NCBI GenBank assembly: GCA_030141605.1
Contig: JAQGDQ010000048.1
Location: 124,001-188,000 of the forward strand
Direction: 5' to 3'
DNA: 64,000 bases
Origin: Tubiluchus corallicola
Lineage: Eukaryota > Priapulida > Priapulimorpha > Priapulimorphida > Tubiluchidae
A model generated the notes under the pieces. That model saw nothing but the letters and a program-made list of their open reading frames with translations, did not search any database and was not told where the DNA came from. How positions within the stretch are numbered: the stretch's first letter is position 1; the number at the start of each line of letters is the position of its first letter. A program made the position numbers and the translations under genes. Shown piece by piece: positions 40,701-51,939 of the stretch.

Positions 40701-43221
40701 TAGTCTTAGCTAATCTGATTTACTTACTCCTTACACATTTAATTTTTGCCATGTGTTACGATACATTAATTATGTCGTATGTTGTCCATACACTTGTGGC
40801 TTACCTGAGACAGCATTATTAAATTTTGGTATATAGCTACAAGCAGTGTCAAAACGGAATCAAAAATTGCGGATCTTCTATTTTATTACCACTTTGTGAC
40901 CGAGCTTTCGTTTCTTGTTGTATTGTGATGTAAGTTTTATCCTCCCTAAAGATTATATTATGAGGAAATTCATGCCTAAACAACCTGGTTTCAACTTTTC
41001 GATGAAGTAAAAAATCTTTCATTTCTCACCTCCATGTTTTCAATAACAGAGCGCCGTAGAGCAAGAAAAATCCAATATAATGAACCCAGATGCGTGTAAG
41101 ACACAACGCGTATGTTGGACGGAAATACATGATGATACCCTAAAAACAAAACTTACAGATGAAATATTTTGCCAATTAAGCAGTGTCATGTAGTTGGACG
41201 ACTGTGCTGAATTATACTAGGCAGTAAATATCTTTTGATCATCGAATTAGCACCCAGGGTCGACTGAACCACTTAACAAGAAAAATTAAACAGAAATGTC
41301 CACAGGGATAAATATATGGTAGTGGCTGGTTCACAAAAGGACCAGAACGGCTGACGAAAAAGGTCAATAAAAAAGTAGACCGAAAATTTTTTCCAAAAAG
41401 ACCCATCCAAAAGATGGATATGGAGGGTCGACCTAAATGGTCAAGAAAAATGTTGCCTATTGTAGCAATTGCGGCGCATTGCTTTTGCTACTGTAGTTGT
41501 TATTGTATTAGTGGTACTGTTATCGTTGTTGCCGACATTGTTCGCATTGGCGGTAGCCATGATGTTGGTGATGATGGTGGCTTTGGCAGTTTGTTGCTGC
41601 TGCTGATGTTGATGTTGCTCCAGTAGTTAAATAATTTGTTCGGTTTTAAAAGATTATAAGGTAGACTCATATAAGGTAAGATTATAAGGTATCTCGGTAC
41701 ACAGTAAAAGGTCGACCATTTTCTTTTGCTTTTTGCCGTTCAATTTTTTGGTCAACTTAATGACCTTTCTCAAAGCAGCCCAGACCAACCTTTCCGTTAA
41801 TTTTGGTTGACTTTGCCTAGTCGCCTTGTCGATCCACGACACAAAATGGCATTTTACTTGACCACCAAATGTAAAACATAATATTCAACTTTGCTGTAGT
41901 ACGTACATTCTAATGATGCTCACCATTACGCATAGAAGAGCTGATCCTAAGCACATTATGTACAAGAAAACAGGAGATGAAGCTTTAAACACCTGAAGTA
42001 AAAAACTATTAACATTACAGAAATTATTTCAACGATTTATGTAAAGTTTTATCTTCACATCTTGTGCAATAACATAAACAAAAAGAAAATTACTTTAACA
42101 ATGGGTGCACTTCATCATTTTTCCATAGAATACATGAAGTTTTTATTATTCATTTTTTTTATTGTAATTCTTTATTTTGAAAAACTATGTACAATATACA
42201 TTCCCTCTATTTGTAGAGGGAAGCATGAAGTTTGGCGTTATAGCAGCCAGAATTGCAGACAAACTCCAAAAAGTAATGGTAAAAATTGCATAGAAACGTT
42301 CTAATAAATAATTATGCGTATTTTATCGACTTTATTATTGCAAATTGCACATTGGCTAATTAATTTTGCTTATTGTAAACATATTATTCGTAACTGCCAT
42401 AAATGCCAGTAATGAGGAAAACTTTGCCATATAAACTGGTAATTAATAAATTTCTGAAACCAAATAATGACCGAGGTGCAGAAAAGTTGAAACTGAGGTT
42501 TGAACCGGCCACCTTTGATTACAAGTATGATGCGTTTTCTGCACGAAACGGGCATAACAAACTTGATGTCGATAGCAGTGCCACCCTATCTAATGTGAAA
42601 GTGCTCTAACAAACCTTGAGCTCCTGCCTTGAGCGAGTTATCAGCACAAAGCAGAGAGTGAGCAACAATGAGAAACAAATGATGGCAAGATAGATAGCTC
42701 TGTGAGTAAAATTCCATTCCACCAAACATGGCGTATTGTCGACGCATGTGTCACAACCTGGTGGACAAGGCACACAGGAAAAATCTTTCAAGTATCTAGA
42801 AGAATAAACGTTGCTCATTCAAATTTGCAGACGTTCAAAGTTCCGAAAATTAGTATATTTCCCAAAGTAGCAGGCTTACAAAACACACGCGGAGTAATGT
42901 TTTTAAGATAAGTCTGTTGATTTTCTAAACGTATATTGTTACTGTGAATGGTCTATGATCATAATTCTTGCGTCATAGGGTGACGCGTATATTGAAATGC
43001 TTTTATAATTGCTAATACTAACAAAGGGTACCACCATTCTTATGAATTTTTAAGCATGCACTCAGATACATGCAAAGCTTGAAACAACCAGAGCCGTATG
43101 AAAAGATTATCACTTTCAGATCTCTTTGTGTGAATTTTTTTTTTTTTTTTTGTAACGTTCATTTTAGTAGGAGAGATAAAAAATAATGTTGTTGTTGTTG
43201 TCGTTGATGATGGCAATAAAA

Positions 43222-43307
<86 letters not shown>

Positions 43308-46300
43308 AACGATGATGATGACGAAGATGACGGATGCCGACGATGATGACGATGACGGTGATGATGATAATGATGATGATGTAGGTGGTGATGATGATGA
43401 TGATTGTGATGATGATGATTTAAGTTTATTCAAGTTTATTCACCGCACATAATTATTACATCGTCATACAAACACACACTTTTAGTAAGGTTATTTCAGA
43501 GGCTGAAAATTTTAGTCTATTAGTCTGTAAAATATAATTTTAAATCTTGTTCACAAAATGCCTCTGTGTCGCAAATTAGTCTGAAAGCAGACCCTTGTTA
43601 GACTGATTTGACAGTAAAATGAAAAGATTACGAAGAAAAGACATGTAATGAATCAGTTAAATATAAAGCAAGTTAACCAGAGTTTAAAAAGGTTAGTGAA
43701 GAGGGGTTAGTGAGAAGGATCAATATGATAGAGCAAAAACTGAGGATGAAATTGTCATGTAATTAATTACTTGTTATAGTCTGATTTTAGTTCAATGAAA
43801 TCTTGTACTACATATAACTCTCATATTTAGATCCGTAATAACAACAATAGAATCACTATGATGAAATTACGTACTGCTGATATGATAACGATACATCTCC
43901 CTATGATGTTTATCAAGGTTAATTAAAACATTAATCAGCATTGTAATTCTTAAATTTTTCTGACGTAATAAAATTGCAATTTCTTAAGTGATACAATAGT
44001 TTTAATGATAGAATTCAAAGAGTTCCATAATGATGCCCAGTGCATGTAATTAAATGCTTAGCTAGATTTGTTCTGCAGTAATGTACGGCAACATAAATTG
44101 ATTTTGTCTTGTGTTATGGTGTGCAATATTTGTTCTAACTGGTTAAATGAAAGCAGTTAAGAAACAAATCGTTATTAGTTTTATACGTGAAGGTTGCTAC
44201 ATTCAAATTTGCTAGGTCGTCTAATAGTAAGATATTGTTTATCTTGAAATACTGGTACTGACATGGGTGCATTTGCTTAAGTTATAAATTGATCTAATAA
44301 ATTTATGTTGTAATGTTTCAATAGAATTTGATTTGTTTTATATGTTCGACCCTACAAAATAGTACAATCGTTTATAGGTGGTAAAATTAGATTATTGTAT
44401 AATGTGATCAAATGTTTTACTCTCGGACGTTTTTATATGCGTGATAATCCCTAATTTTTAGTTCATTAATGATCACACCCAAAAACTCTATCTCAGTTAC
44501 ATGTTTATTTGGCACTTAGTCGATTTTTGTGGGTGTATTATTAGAAAAGTGATTCAATTTTTTACCACGGGCTCTGATTAATATATATTTGGTTTTTAAT
44601 GCATTAAGCAATAATTTATTGCTTTTAAACCACCTTGATATTGTCTGCAATTCTCTATTAATTGTAATGATATCTTGTTCTAGCATTCTAATGCATGAAA
44701 AAAACTTCTGTCATCTGCAAATTGAAACATTTTAGATTGATTTAGACAGCTTTTTAAATCATTAGTATAAATTAAAAACAAAACTGGGCCCAAAACGGAA
44801 CTCTTGGAATGTAAAAATGTTTACATTCATTGGAAGTTTTATCTGAAACACCTTTCCTAAAGAGACAATTAATATATTTTTAGTTAAAGCTAGAATTATA
44901 TTCTAAGTTTTTGCTATAATATCTATACTCTTATATTAATATTCTTGGTATACATATTTATTTATATATATATATAAGATTCGAGGCTACAGCCCGGACG
45001 AGGGCAGCATTTGCGACGATCTATATATCAAACGAAAGGTCTCGATCTAGTGTCGTGCCATTGATGGTTTATTTTTCAAATCGGGCCCACCGGAAGGAAG
45101 GGGAGGCGAAAAACCTCCAAAAATGGCCCTTTTTCGGCCGTTTTTTGCAAAAGTTATACGGCTGAGATGTAGAGAACGGGAATGGGCTGAGGGTGGTACT
45201 GGGTATGGATAGATAGCCCGTTCAGCGGTGGGTGTAGTAGGCATATTTAGAATTCGCGAGAGGGCCAGGGCGCCCCGCAACGGGAGTTTTCCCGGACCCA
45301 ACTCGCGATTTTTTCGAAATTTTGACCAAACGGCCTGCGGAAAAAACGTTCTAGCGGCGCCCAGTGGGACTCTCGGAAGAAGATATATAGCTCTTTACAA
45401 AGAGGAAGAACAAGGCTACACGATGATACACGATGATGTAGGTTATATTTTAGGGCAGGTCCACCGAGAGGAGTATCAACGAGTTAATTAGATGTTCTAT
45501 TTTTCGCAATTTTCACTTAGAAAACTGCTGACGCGAAACCATTGTTCTGACGTCATCCATTGTACTCTACTCTGCTTATAACTTTAATTCAGCAAAAAGC
45601 TACAGGCTTTGCGTTAGTTAAACAAACAGTAGGCACGATGTTAAGGGCTTTGTGTTATAAATGAGGACTAGGTAGGATGTTCGCGTATTATTGATTACAC
45701 GTGTATTTATACGCAAAATCTTTTGCGGGGCCTTTGCTATTTATTATATTATAGCACATAGTTTCAACTTTGTGAAAAATGTTTGGAATGGTTTTGTTGT
45801 AATGCTGTGCTGTTGGTGCTTGTGCTATAGGTGTCGTCATCATTGCCACCATCATCATCACCATCATCAACATCATGATCACCACGTGAGGTGGTGGATT
45901 TGATGTGGTGTGGTAGTGGTGTGCTTTGTGTGTTGTGCTATGGATGGTTTGGTGGTGTGATAGGGTGTGTGGGGTGTGGTGTGGGTAGTGTGGTATGGAG
46001 TGGGTGGCATGGTGTGTGGGTGGGTGGGTGCTGTGGTGCAGTGTGGTGTTATGGTGTGGTGCAGTGCGGTGTGATGTGGTGGAGTATTATGGTGTAGGTG
46101 ATGTGGTGTGGTGTGTGGGTGGTGCGGTGTGGTGTGGTGCAGTGTGGTGTGATGTGGTGGAGTCGTATGGTGTGGGTGGTGTGGTGTGTGGGTGGTGCGG
46201 TGTGCTGCAGTGGTATGGTGTGGTGCAGTGTGGTGTGATGTGGTGGAGTGGTATGGTGTGGGTGGTGTGGTGTGTAGGTGGGTGGGTGGTGTGGTGCAAT

Positions 46301-49300
46301 GTGGTGTTATGGTGTGGTGCTGTGCAGTGTGAATTGGTGGAGTATTATGGTGTGGGTGGTGTGGTGTGGTGTGTGGGTGGTGCAGTGGTATGGTGTGGTG
46401 CAGTGTGGTGTGATGTGGTGGAGTGGTATGGTGTGGGTGGTGTGGTGTGTAGGTGGTGTGGTGTGGTGCGGTGCAGTGTGGTGTTATGGTGTGGTGCTGT
46501 GTAGTGTGATGTGGTGGAGTATTATGGTGTTTGTGGTGTGGTGTGTGAGTGGTGTGGTGTGTGGGTGGTGCAATGATATGGTGTGGTGCAGTGTGGTGTG
46601 ATGTGGTGGAGTGGTATGGTGTGGGTGGTGTGGTGTGCAGGTGGTATGGTGTGGTGCCGTGCAGTGTGGTGGTATTGTGTGGTGCAGTGTGTGCGATGAG
46701 GTGGAGTGGTATGGTGTGGTGCAGTGTGGTGTGATGAGGTGGAGTGGTGTGATGTGGGTTGTGTGTTGATTTGTGCACAAAATTCTTTTTGTGGGGTTTG
46801 GCTAGTTATTTATTAAAGCTAATTGCGAAGTGTTCTGTATATTTTAAAGAACGTAGTTTTCTGCTGGATGCTAGCTTAATTACATGTTGAATAATCTAAA
46901 GCAGGTGAGTCACTGTTGTCATCCGGTCATTAACTGTATAATTGCCTAAATGCATATGTAAAATAGTAAACAGGGAATAATTCCCTGGGAAAAACCTGTT
47001 AGGTGCGTAAAATGCTGACAACAGATTTTTCTCGCAGAGGTTTTTCCTTGGATTAAGTACTTGTAGAGTACGAAACTGTGCACAAATAAATAGAGTAATT
47101 AGCACTAACTTCACGTTTGTGCCTCAACGTGACGTTTAACATTATTATAATTGTATTTCAATACGTCGTCTAACATTGTAAATAGCATGTAAATAATTAT
47201 TTGCATCATGATGTTTTAATTCATAGTTCCTTGCTTTTATTTCCACAACTAGAACTACATTGAGGATCTGCACACACTAATTTCTTTCTAATAAGACACC
47301 TTTCGCGAACGTCATTTAGAAATAAAAACTTTCAGTCTGATACATTAGAATTCTCACAGACCAAGAGTAACAAAGTTAAATTTAAATTATTAACACAACC
47401 ATCAAAAATTTTAGATTCACGACATGATGCCGAAAGTGGGCACATGCCCAGTTTTAGGTTGGTGGCAGTATCTTGCACTAAAAATGATGATGATGATGAT
47501 GATGACGGTGATTATCATGACCATGATGATGATGATGATAATGATAATAATAATGATAATGATAATGTCAATGAAAATGATAATGATGTTGAACGAAAAA
47601 TGTGTGCACTGGGTTACTTAGGCTACTATGAGAAATTATTAATTAATACTTTTTTGATGTATCATGTTCCTCACTATATAATGAAACACACACAGTTACA
47701 TCGATGGTGACACAATAACTCTGAAATTTGGCTAGTTAACCGCGGTCATACAACCGAATAATTTTTAACAAGCTAAACTCAACTCTATAAGCTAAATAAC
47801 CCGCCTGGCACCTACTATTATGCTCCCAGAATTGTACGTTTATTTGAAAGTCGATAAAAATAATTTAAATATCTTTTTATGGGAGTATATTGTGAGGTTA
47901 TATCAGTATTTTTAATTGTATATTAAAAAACAATGAGTGTTGTTCGAGGGTTGGATGTTCCTTGATGTGGTGTTATTGCACGTACTTTGTCAAATGTTCA
48001 GTAAGTTCCAAGTATCTGGTTCGAAAAAATATATATTTTCGACCTAGCGAACTTGTCAGCAACATTGTGAACCTTAAAATATCCCAGTTAAAACTTTTTA
48101 ACTTCTATGTAATTACATTACCATTCTCATTCCTACTGACCTCTCGCTATCATCATAAAATCAATTCATTAGCCTACCGCTCTGAAGTTCCCGCTATCCA
48201 TTCTACGTAGGCTTCTTCTATATCTGTTCCATTAAAGTACTGATGTTCAGCGAGCTGGTCCGAAAAATAAAAACCATTTAGGCATTCGCAAATGTAGGAA
48301 CCTCTTTTGAATCCCATCCCATAAACTCGTACGCACTGTAAAAAGAACCCAAACCTTATAAGTGAGCGCTTTACATTTTTCAGTTTTTGAAGTGAACTTT
48401 TTCAGTGATAAAAACTAAAAACACTGCAAGTTCGTTCAAGACAAATTCAGAGAAAACAAAAATCTTTAGTTTAGAGTAGCTCTGAGTTGCTATTCTGCTA
48501 AAAGAAAAGTGTACATTGTCACCTTTGATAACTTTCTGATAAATATATACTAACATAGAAACTTAATTAATGGGTATGGTGAGCACAGTTAGCAATGACA
48601 TCACAACCGAAGACGATTTTCAAACGGCAAAAATATTCGGAGAGCATGTTGCAATTGTTCACAAAAGCGAAAATTGAAATACAGTGCTACTGTACAGCAC
48701 TGACTATGATTTGCGCTAACTATGATTGGCAAATTTTATGTTAAATTTAAGTTATTGTAACTTCCAATTTCACTACAAGTGTACGCAACATCAGAACTTG
48801 AGAAGTACAGTGCCTGTTGTTTGTGCAAGGCGTTTCCTAGATGCCGGCGCTGTGCCCATCTAACTAGCGAATGGCGAAATGCACGTAGTAACGAAAAACT
48901 AATGGCGCGAACGTCAACGAAACTTTAGTGGTAACAACTTTTTCGCGTAAATTGTTTTTAAAGAAACAGTATTTCCCTTATAATATTTTATACATTCTAT
49001 CATTTTGAGCTATGGTTTAACATTGGGCCCGGTTTGCCTTTCCGTAATCATTAGTTGATTAACAGCGATATAAGTAGTGAGTTAATTCCTATGCCAAGCC
49101 ATACTGCAATTATTACAGTGGCTGAGTGCCAGATTCTAGAGTACTGTAAGTCGAAATATCGGGCGTTTCAAAAGTTTATATTTTATTAAAATTTAATAGC
49201 AATTTCTACAAGAACCAAATGGCAATTTGATGGCCGAGCCTCCAATTTATGAGTATTTTAGTCATAACAAACTTGGCTTCATAAGTCTATTGCAGCGAAT

Positions 49301-51423
49301 TCAATTTTTCCATAAGTGTCATGTAGGGATTTTACACCATCGCTCTACAGTCAGCAGGACTTCAGAAGAAAACGACGCAAAACTTCAAATGTAGACTCAA
49401 AAAAAATCTCATTTACTGAGTAAGAGGTTACAATACGAAGAACGTCATTAGTTGAAGTTACAAAGAAAACTGGAAATCAAATTAGCGAGGGATTTATGAA
49501 ACACCCTTTATTATATCTTTTGACAAGACGGATTCGTTAAACTCAACGCTAAAGCGCCGTTTTGTACGAACCTTTGTAGACTCTCGGCAACGATGTGTCC
49601 CTCTAAACACATCCACTGTTGTTTCCGTGTCATTTTCATCTAAGTCGCACTGATCGATGTCAATATTGCTAAGGTGAACGTCAAGACCAACAATACCTCT
49701 AAAAAGTATTATATACGATATGTATATGCGTTTCAGTGTTAATGCGCCCGAAAAAAACCTTTATAGCAAATCAAAAGCGTGAACGTACAATAATGGATCT
49801 CCTTTATAGCATACACATATATCACACTCTCAGTGAATTTAAACAACTTTCTACAATATCATAATCTCCTTGCGGAAGCACTACAAATTTAGATCTAAGC
49901 TAAAGCTCTTCCGTATAGCAACGTCGCAAAAACTTGAAAATGTGTAATACCTTCAATTTTAGTTCTGTACTTGTTTCCACAGAGCTGTGGTTGGGTTCAT
50001 AGTCAATAGCTAGCATTACAGGCCACAAAAAAACCATTATGATAACTGCACAAAAACTTCTCGTACATGCTGTTAAATAGCCGGTTTTCTTTATTTCAGA
50101 AAAGTTATTTTTGTTGCGTTAATGTTTCTTATAAATGCATCCAAGCGGACATATGTATATTATCACTCAATAGCCGTTGCCGGCTAACACGAGAAAGTAG
50201 CTTTACTATGGGCTTACATGAATTCCAGTTCATCAACTGTATTAAATTTGCGTCTGAATATAGGCGCAGAGTATGTAACCATCCATATATCTCCTCCCCC
50301 GCAGTCAAAGTACGGTTTTGTCCAATGCCCATCGTCGAGGTCAGCAAAAGGCTCGATGAAAGTTCGAGGTTTCCCGTGAGTATTTCCCGTCGAATTGTAT
50401 CTGAAGTTACAGCATAAAATTTCTTAATAACCAATAATGAGAAAGATAATCAAAGTTCATCTTGTGGAAACTAAAAACCTCGTACTACCTACGTACTAGC
50501 TTCAAGTAAAGACTCAACAAAGCTTCATAGACCATGATAGAATGAAACGAAGTAGATACACGAATTTCATTTTTATGAAGCAGTAGCTTACTTCAATTTT
50601 TATAGATACTCGTATGTGAAGACACTTTTAGCGTACATATGTTGTAAAGGGATGATGCGTAAGGGGATGATGCACACTTAGTTAAACAGAAGAAAAAAGA
50701 AAAAAGAAAATAAAAACAACACCGTTTATAAAACGGAATAAAAAAATGATTTTAACTCGTCGAAAATTTAATGGCAACCAGTACGAGTTTTATTGCAAAA
50801 CTATGTACAGATTGTCAAAAAGCAAAATGTCTAAATTTCCAAATGACTGGAAAATCGTGGATTGCTATGTGCTACACTTGACTCGAAAAAGCCTGCGCAA
50901 GTCGCTAACAGGAAGCTCGTCATGCAGCAAACAAACATTCTTAAAAAATATTCATTATGATTCATTTACCTGGGTCTCAAGTAGACATTCCACGTATGCA
51001 GATTATCATAACTCTGATTATATGGGTGCCACCACCACTCTGTTTGACTATTGTCAAGAAATTTGTACTCCACTGAAATATCATGCACATTTATCCTGCT
51101 CTGCTTCTTGAAAGCATAGGAACAGAACTGACGATAATCCTTATAAATGTATTCCCCAAACGCCACCATGCAACCAAATGTCCGCGGATCGGACTCCACG
51201 TTCGTTCTGGATATGGCAAAGAAAAAGTCGTCCGTGACATATGGAGGAGTTCCATTGTAATATAACCACTGCGACGTGAGAAAGTTGGCAGACCTGACGG
51301 CTATCATGGCGATTTCAGACCAACTAGAGTAGTTGAATTCGATGGAGAGTTGCATGGAGGTTCCTGGGGTACATTCGCTCTTGCTCACCTCTTCTACATA
51401 ATGCAGCGCCGTTCCAGCTTTAT
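34564..51423 (-). CDS. GPR158/GPR179-like orphan class C GPCR (5' exon missing)
   Basis: Eleven or twelve minus-strand exons join in phase: 50970-51423, 50218-50400, 49572-49698, 48178-48335, 42615-42795, 41924-41992, 41030-41139, 38298-38515, 37830-37968, 37528-37633, 35539-35712 and a likely last exon 34564-34701 (TGA). They give about 684 residues. Order: an extracellular Cache-like domain (SDPRTFGCMVAFGE, then PYFDCGGGDIWMVTYSAP and VGLDVHLSNIDIDQCD), a Cys-rich linker (CVPCPPGCDTCVDNTPC), then seven membrane helices. TM3 follows ALCLTRIW and loop 2 has YEDCIISWWD, giving the usual disulfide pair. TM5-7 read FLFLLWGVYLCFIVRKAPS, then SIYNTVIVGTFLIII and VTVTQCLIFLPK. Human GPR158 is known as a glycine-responsive receptor (mGlyR) that binds RGS7-Gbeta5; ligand and partners here are unknown. 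The signal peptide and the start of the Cache domain are not found. Confidence 0.87.
34702..35538 (-). other. GPR158-like gene intron
   Basis: Holds an ATC/GTC-rich trinucleotide run (35281-35399). Poly-Asp and poly-Met frames there are artefacts. Nothing else is seen. Confidence 0.6.
35281..35399. repeat. CAT/CGT/CTT trinucleotide microsatellite
   Basis: A compound run of CAT, CGT, CTT and GTT triplets in an intron. Confidence 0.9.
36076..37391. mobile_element. non-autonomous hAT-type DNA transposon (1316 bp)
   Basis: The terminal inverted repeats are near identical: CAGGGCACTTTATTTATGAC at the left and its reverse complement, ending GTGCCCTG, at the right. Both ends are flanked by the exact 8-base duplication CCTATGGG (36068-36075 and 37392-37399). 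CAGGG ends and 8-base duplications are hAT hallmarks. Subterminal TTTATGACTATTTATGAC occurs near both ends (about 36155 and 37337). I find no transposase, so it likely moves in trans. It fills most of a GPR158-like intron and contains a nested MITE and a GA run (37224-37246). Confidence 0.9.
36792..36897. mobile_element. 106-bp hAT-like MITE nested in the larger hAT element
   Basis: Ends TAGGGGTAAGCAT and ATGCTCACCCCTA are inverted repeats. The exact 8-base duplication ACGCCGCT flanks them (36784-36791, 36898-36905). The core is a tandem of TTCGGTTCGATTCGAATTCG, itself partly palindromic. It inserted after the host element existed. Confidence 0.9.
38009..38072. repeat. ATC trinucleotide microsatellite
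   Basis: Two ATC-rich runs in a receptor intron, imperfect on the right side. Confidence 0.85.
38516..41029 (-). other. GPR158-like gene intron, 2.5 kb
   Basis: Holds a three-unit tandem of a ~16-base GGACCACC-containing unit (about 38866-38915) and short TTCC/TTTC runs near 40670-40695. No exon is recognised; the open frame at 39235-39462 (+) resembles nothing I know. Confidence 0.6.
41140..41923 (-). other. GPR158-like gene intron with GGTCGACC-type motifs
   Basis: Between about 41330 and 41840 the motifs GGTC-GACC and GGTCAA recur on both strands, hinting at a decayed inverted repeat. I could not find convincing ends. Confidence 0.35.
43222..43417. repeat. ATG trinucleotide microsatellite
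   Basis: Pure ATG for about 85 bases, then imperfect GATGAC/GATGAT. It directly abuts the 3' end of a minus-strand LINE relic. The poly-Met, poly-Ile and poly-Asp frames are artefacts. Confidence 0.95.
43418..44875 (-). pseudogene. degenerate LINE reverse transcriptase fragment
   Basis: On the minus strand IYTNDLKSCLNQSKMFQFADD includes the reverse-transcriptase active-site box FADD (codons at 44710-44721). It is followed by ITINRELQTISRWFKSNKLL and, further on, TEIEFLGVIINELKI, the usual order in non-LTR retrotransposons. Several frameshifts and stops show it is dead. The 3' end (AATAAACTTGAATAAACTT) meets the ATG microsatellite. The 5' part of the element is missing. The clade (CR1/Jockey/RTE-like) is not resolved. 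Confidence 0.75.
45712..45740 (+). other. internal Helitron-terminator-like hairpin, copy 1
   Basis: CGCAAAA-tc-TTTTGCG, then GGGCCTTTG and CTAT. It resembles the true 3' end of the same element (hairpin, GGGTTTGG, CTAG) but ends CTAT. It stands just before the minisatellite. Confidence 0.65.
45892..46755 (+). repeat. GT-rich minisatellite inside Helitron-like copy 1
   Basis: Built from GGTGTGGTGT-type units with a higher-order period of roughly 65-75 bases (a block with GATGTGGTGGAGT recurs). The strands are strongly skewed: one has almost no C. The long Thr/His/Pro and Val/Trp/Cys frames are artefacts of the repeat. Confidence 0.9.
47484..47577. repeat. ATG/ATA microsatellite
   Basis: GATGAT and AATGAT units in a receptor intron. 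Confidence 0.9.
48336..49571 (-). other. GPR158-like gene intron, nothing recognised
   Basis: A 1.2-kb AT-rich intron between the Cache and Cys-rich exons. No repeat or RNA is seen. Confidence 0.6.
49572..51423 (-). other. extracellular Cache-type ligand-binding domain (exons 1-3 visible)
   Basis: Exon 50970-51423 begins with the last two bases of a codon, so at least one upstream exon exists. Text such as ANFLTSQWLYYNG, EYIYKDYRQFCSYAF and WTKPYFDCGGG fits the Cache domain of GPR158-type receptors as I remember it. Exon 50218-50400 is easily missed: the longest open frame across it is in the wrong frame. Confidence 0.75.
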
Positions 51424-51861
51424 CTACAAAATTACAAACACAAAACTATTTAAGGCTACTCTTATGGAAATAACAAACGCGTACTAAACTTTCAGAAAAA
51501 AAGATGAAAGTAGGACAAGGAGGAGAGATAAGGTCAAACGACAGTTGTGAAATAATTTAGTTCCTCATGCAAAAGTAGCACATAGTGGATATTGTCCAAC
51601 AACATTTCTCATTAAGTTTTCATTCATGGAAGTGGGAAGTTTAATTATAAGCCAAAAACTTAAAAACCATGTTTACCCAAAAGTCAGACAAACAGTTCTA
51701 TTTATAAGCAAAAACAATGAGTCAATGACAACTACATTATAAATATTTCATCAAGAAAAAAGATTCCTCATCTATTAAAATTATTATTTAAGTAACAGTT
51801 CTTCGCTAGTTAGTTTAAATTAGTTTATTTGACATCTATCTATTTATTTCGGCAGTATGGG

Positions 51862-51866
51862 ATATA

Positions 51867-51897
<31 letters not shown>

Positions 51898-51930
51898 AGA
51901 GATAGATATAGAGATAGATATGTATATATA
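51862..51930. repeat. TA/GATA microsatellite
   Basis: TATATA, then GATATA and GATAGA units. It abuts the 3' end of the minus-strand LINE relic to its right. Next to it is AAGATTCGAG, also found near the 5' end of both Helitron-like copies, probably by chance or shared ancestry. Confidence 0.85.
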
Positions 51931-51939
51931 TGTAAAAGA

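Larger units (their letters stand above)
37528..42795 (-). other. seven-transmembrane region of the GPR158-like receptor
   Basis: TM1 is in exon 42615-42795 (IYLAIICFSLLLTLCFVL). TM2 spans 41924-41992 and the start of the next exon. TM3 is in 41030-41139 (GFFLLYGALLLKTW). TM4 is in 38298-38515 (FLPIIVSPCLYLVIWCV). TM5 and TM6 are in 37830-37968, and TM7 is in 37528-37633. Splice phases match at each junction. Confidence 0.85.
44922..46805 (+). mobile_element. Helitron-like non-autonomous element, copy 1
   Basis: The 5' end is A|TCTATACTCTTATATTAAT. The 3' end is a 7-bp hairpin, CACAAAA-ttct-TTTTGTG (46776-46793), then eight bases, CTAG and a flanking T. No target duplication or TIR is seen. 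These are the classical Helitron signals. The body has a ~750-base unique section shared with copy 2 (60296-62117), an internal terminator-like hairpin (45712-45740) and a GT-rich minisatellite (about 45892-46755). No Rep/helicase is encoded. It lies in an intron of the GPR158-like gene. Confidence 0.8.
42796..48177 (-). other. GPR158-like gene intron, 5.4 kb, transposon-rich
   Basis: Separates the Cys-rich linker exons. It holds a poly(T) run (43135-43151), an ATG microsatellite, a LINE relic, one Helitron-like element and a second ATG microsatellite, each listed separately. Confidence 0.8.

Noticed and set aside
43164-43452. Poly-Met, poly-Ile and poly-Asp proteins
   Set aside because: ATG microsatellite.
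45047-45301. An 84-codon frame found in both Helitron-like copies (also 60417-60671)
   Set aside because: The differences between the copies are mostly amino-acid changing, including non-conservative ones, and the frame has no ATG at its start, so there is no sign of protein-level constraint.
45879-46778. A 299-codon minus-strand frame rich in Thr, His and Pro (and similar at 61563-62090)
   Set aside because: It is a translation of the GT-rich minisatellite; similar frames exist in most phases on both strands.
50129-50434. A 101-codon minus-strand frame at the second Cache exon
   Set aside because: The real exon (50218-50400) uses another frame with splice sites and PYFDCGGG; this one is a shadow.
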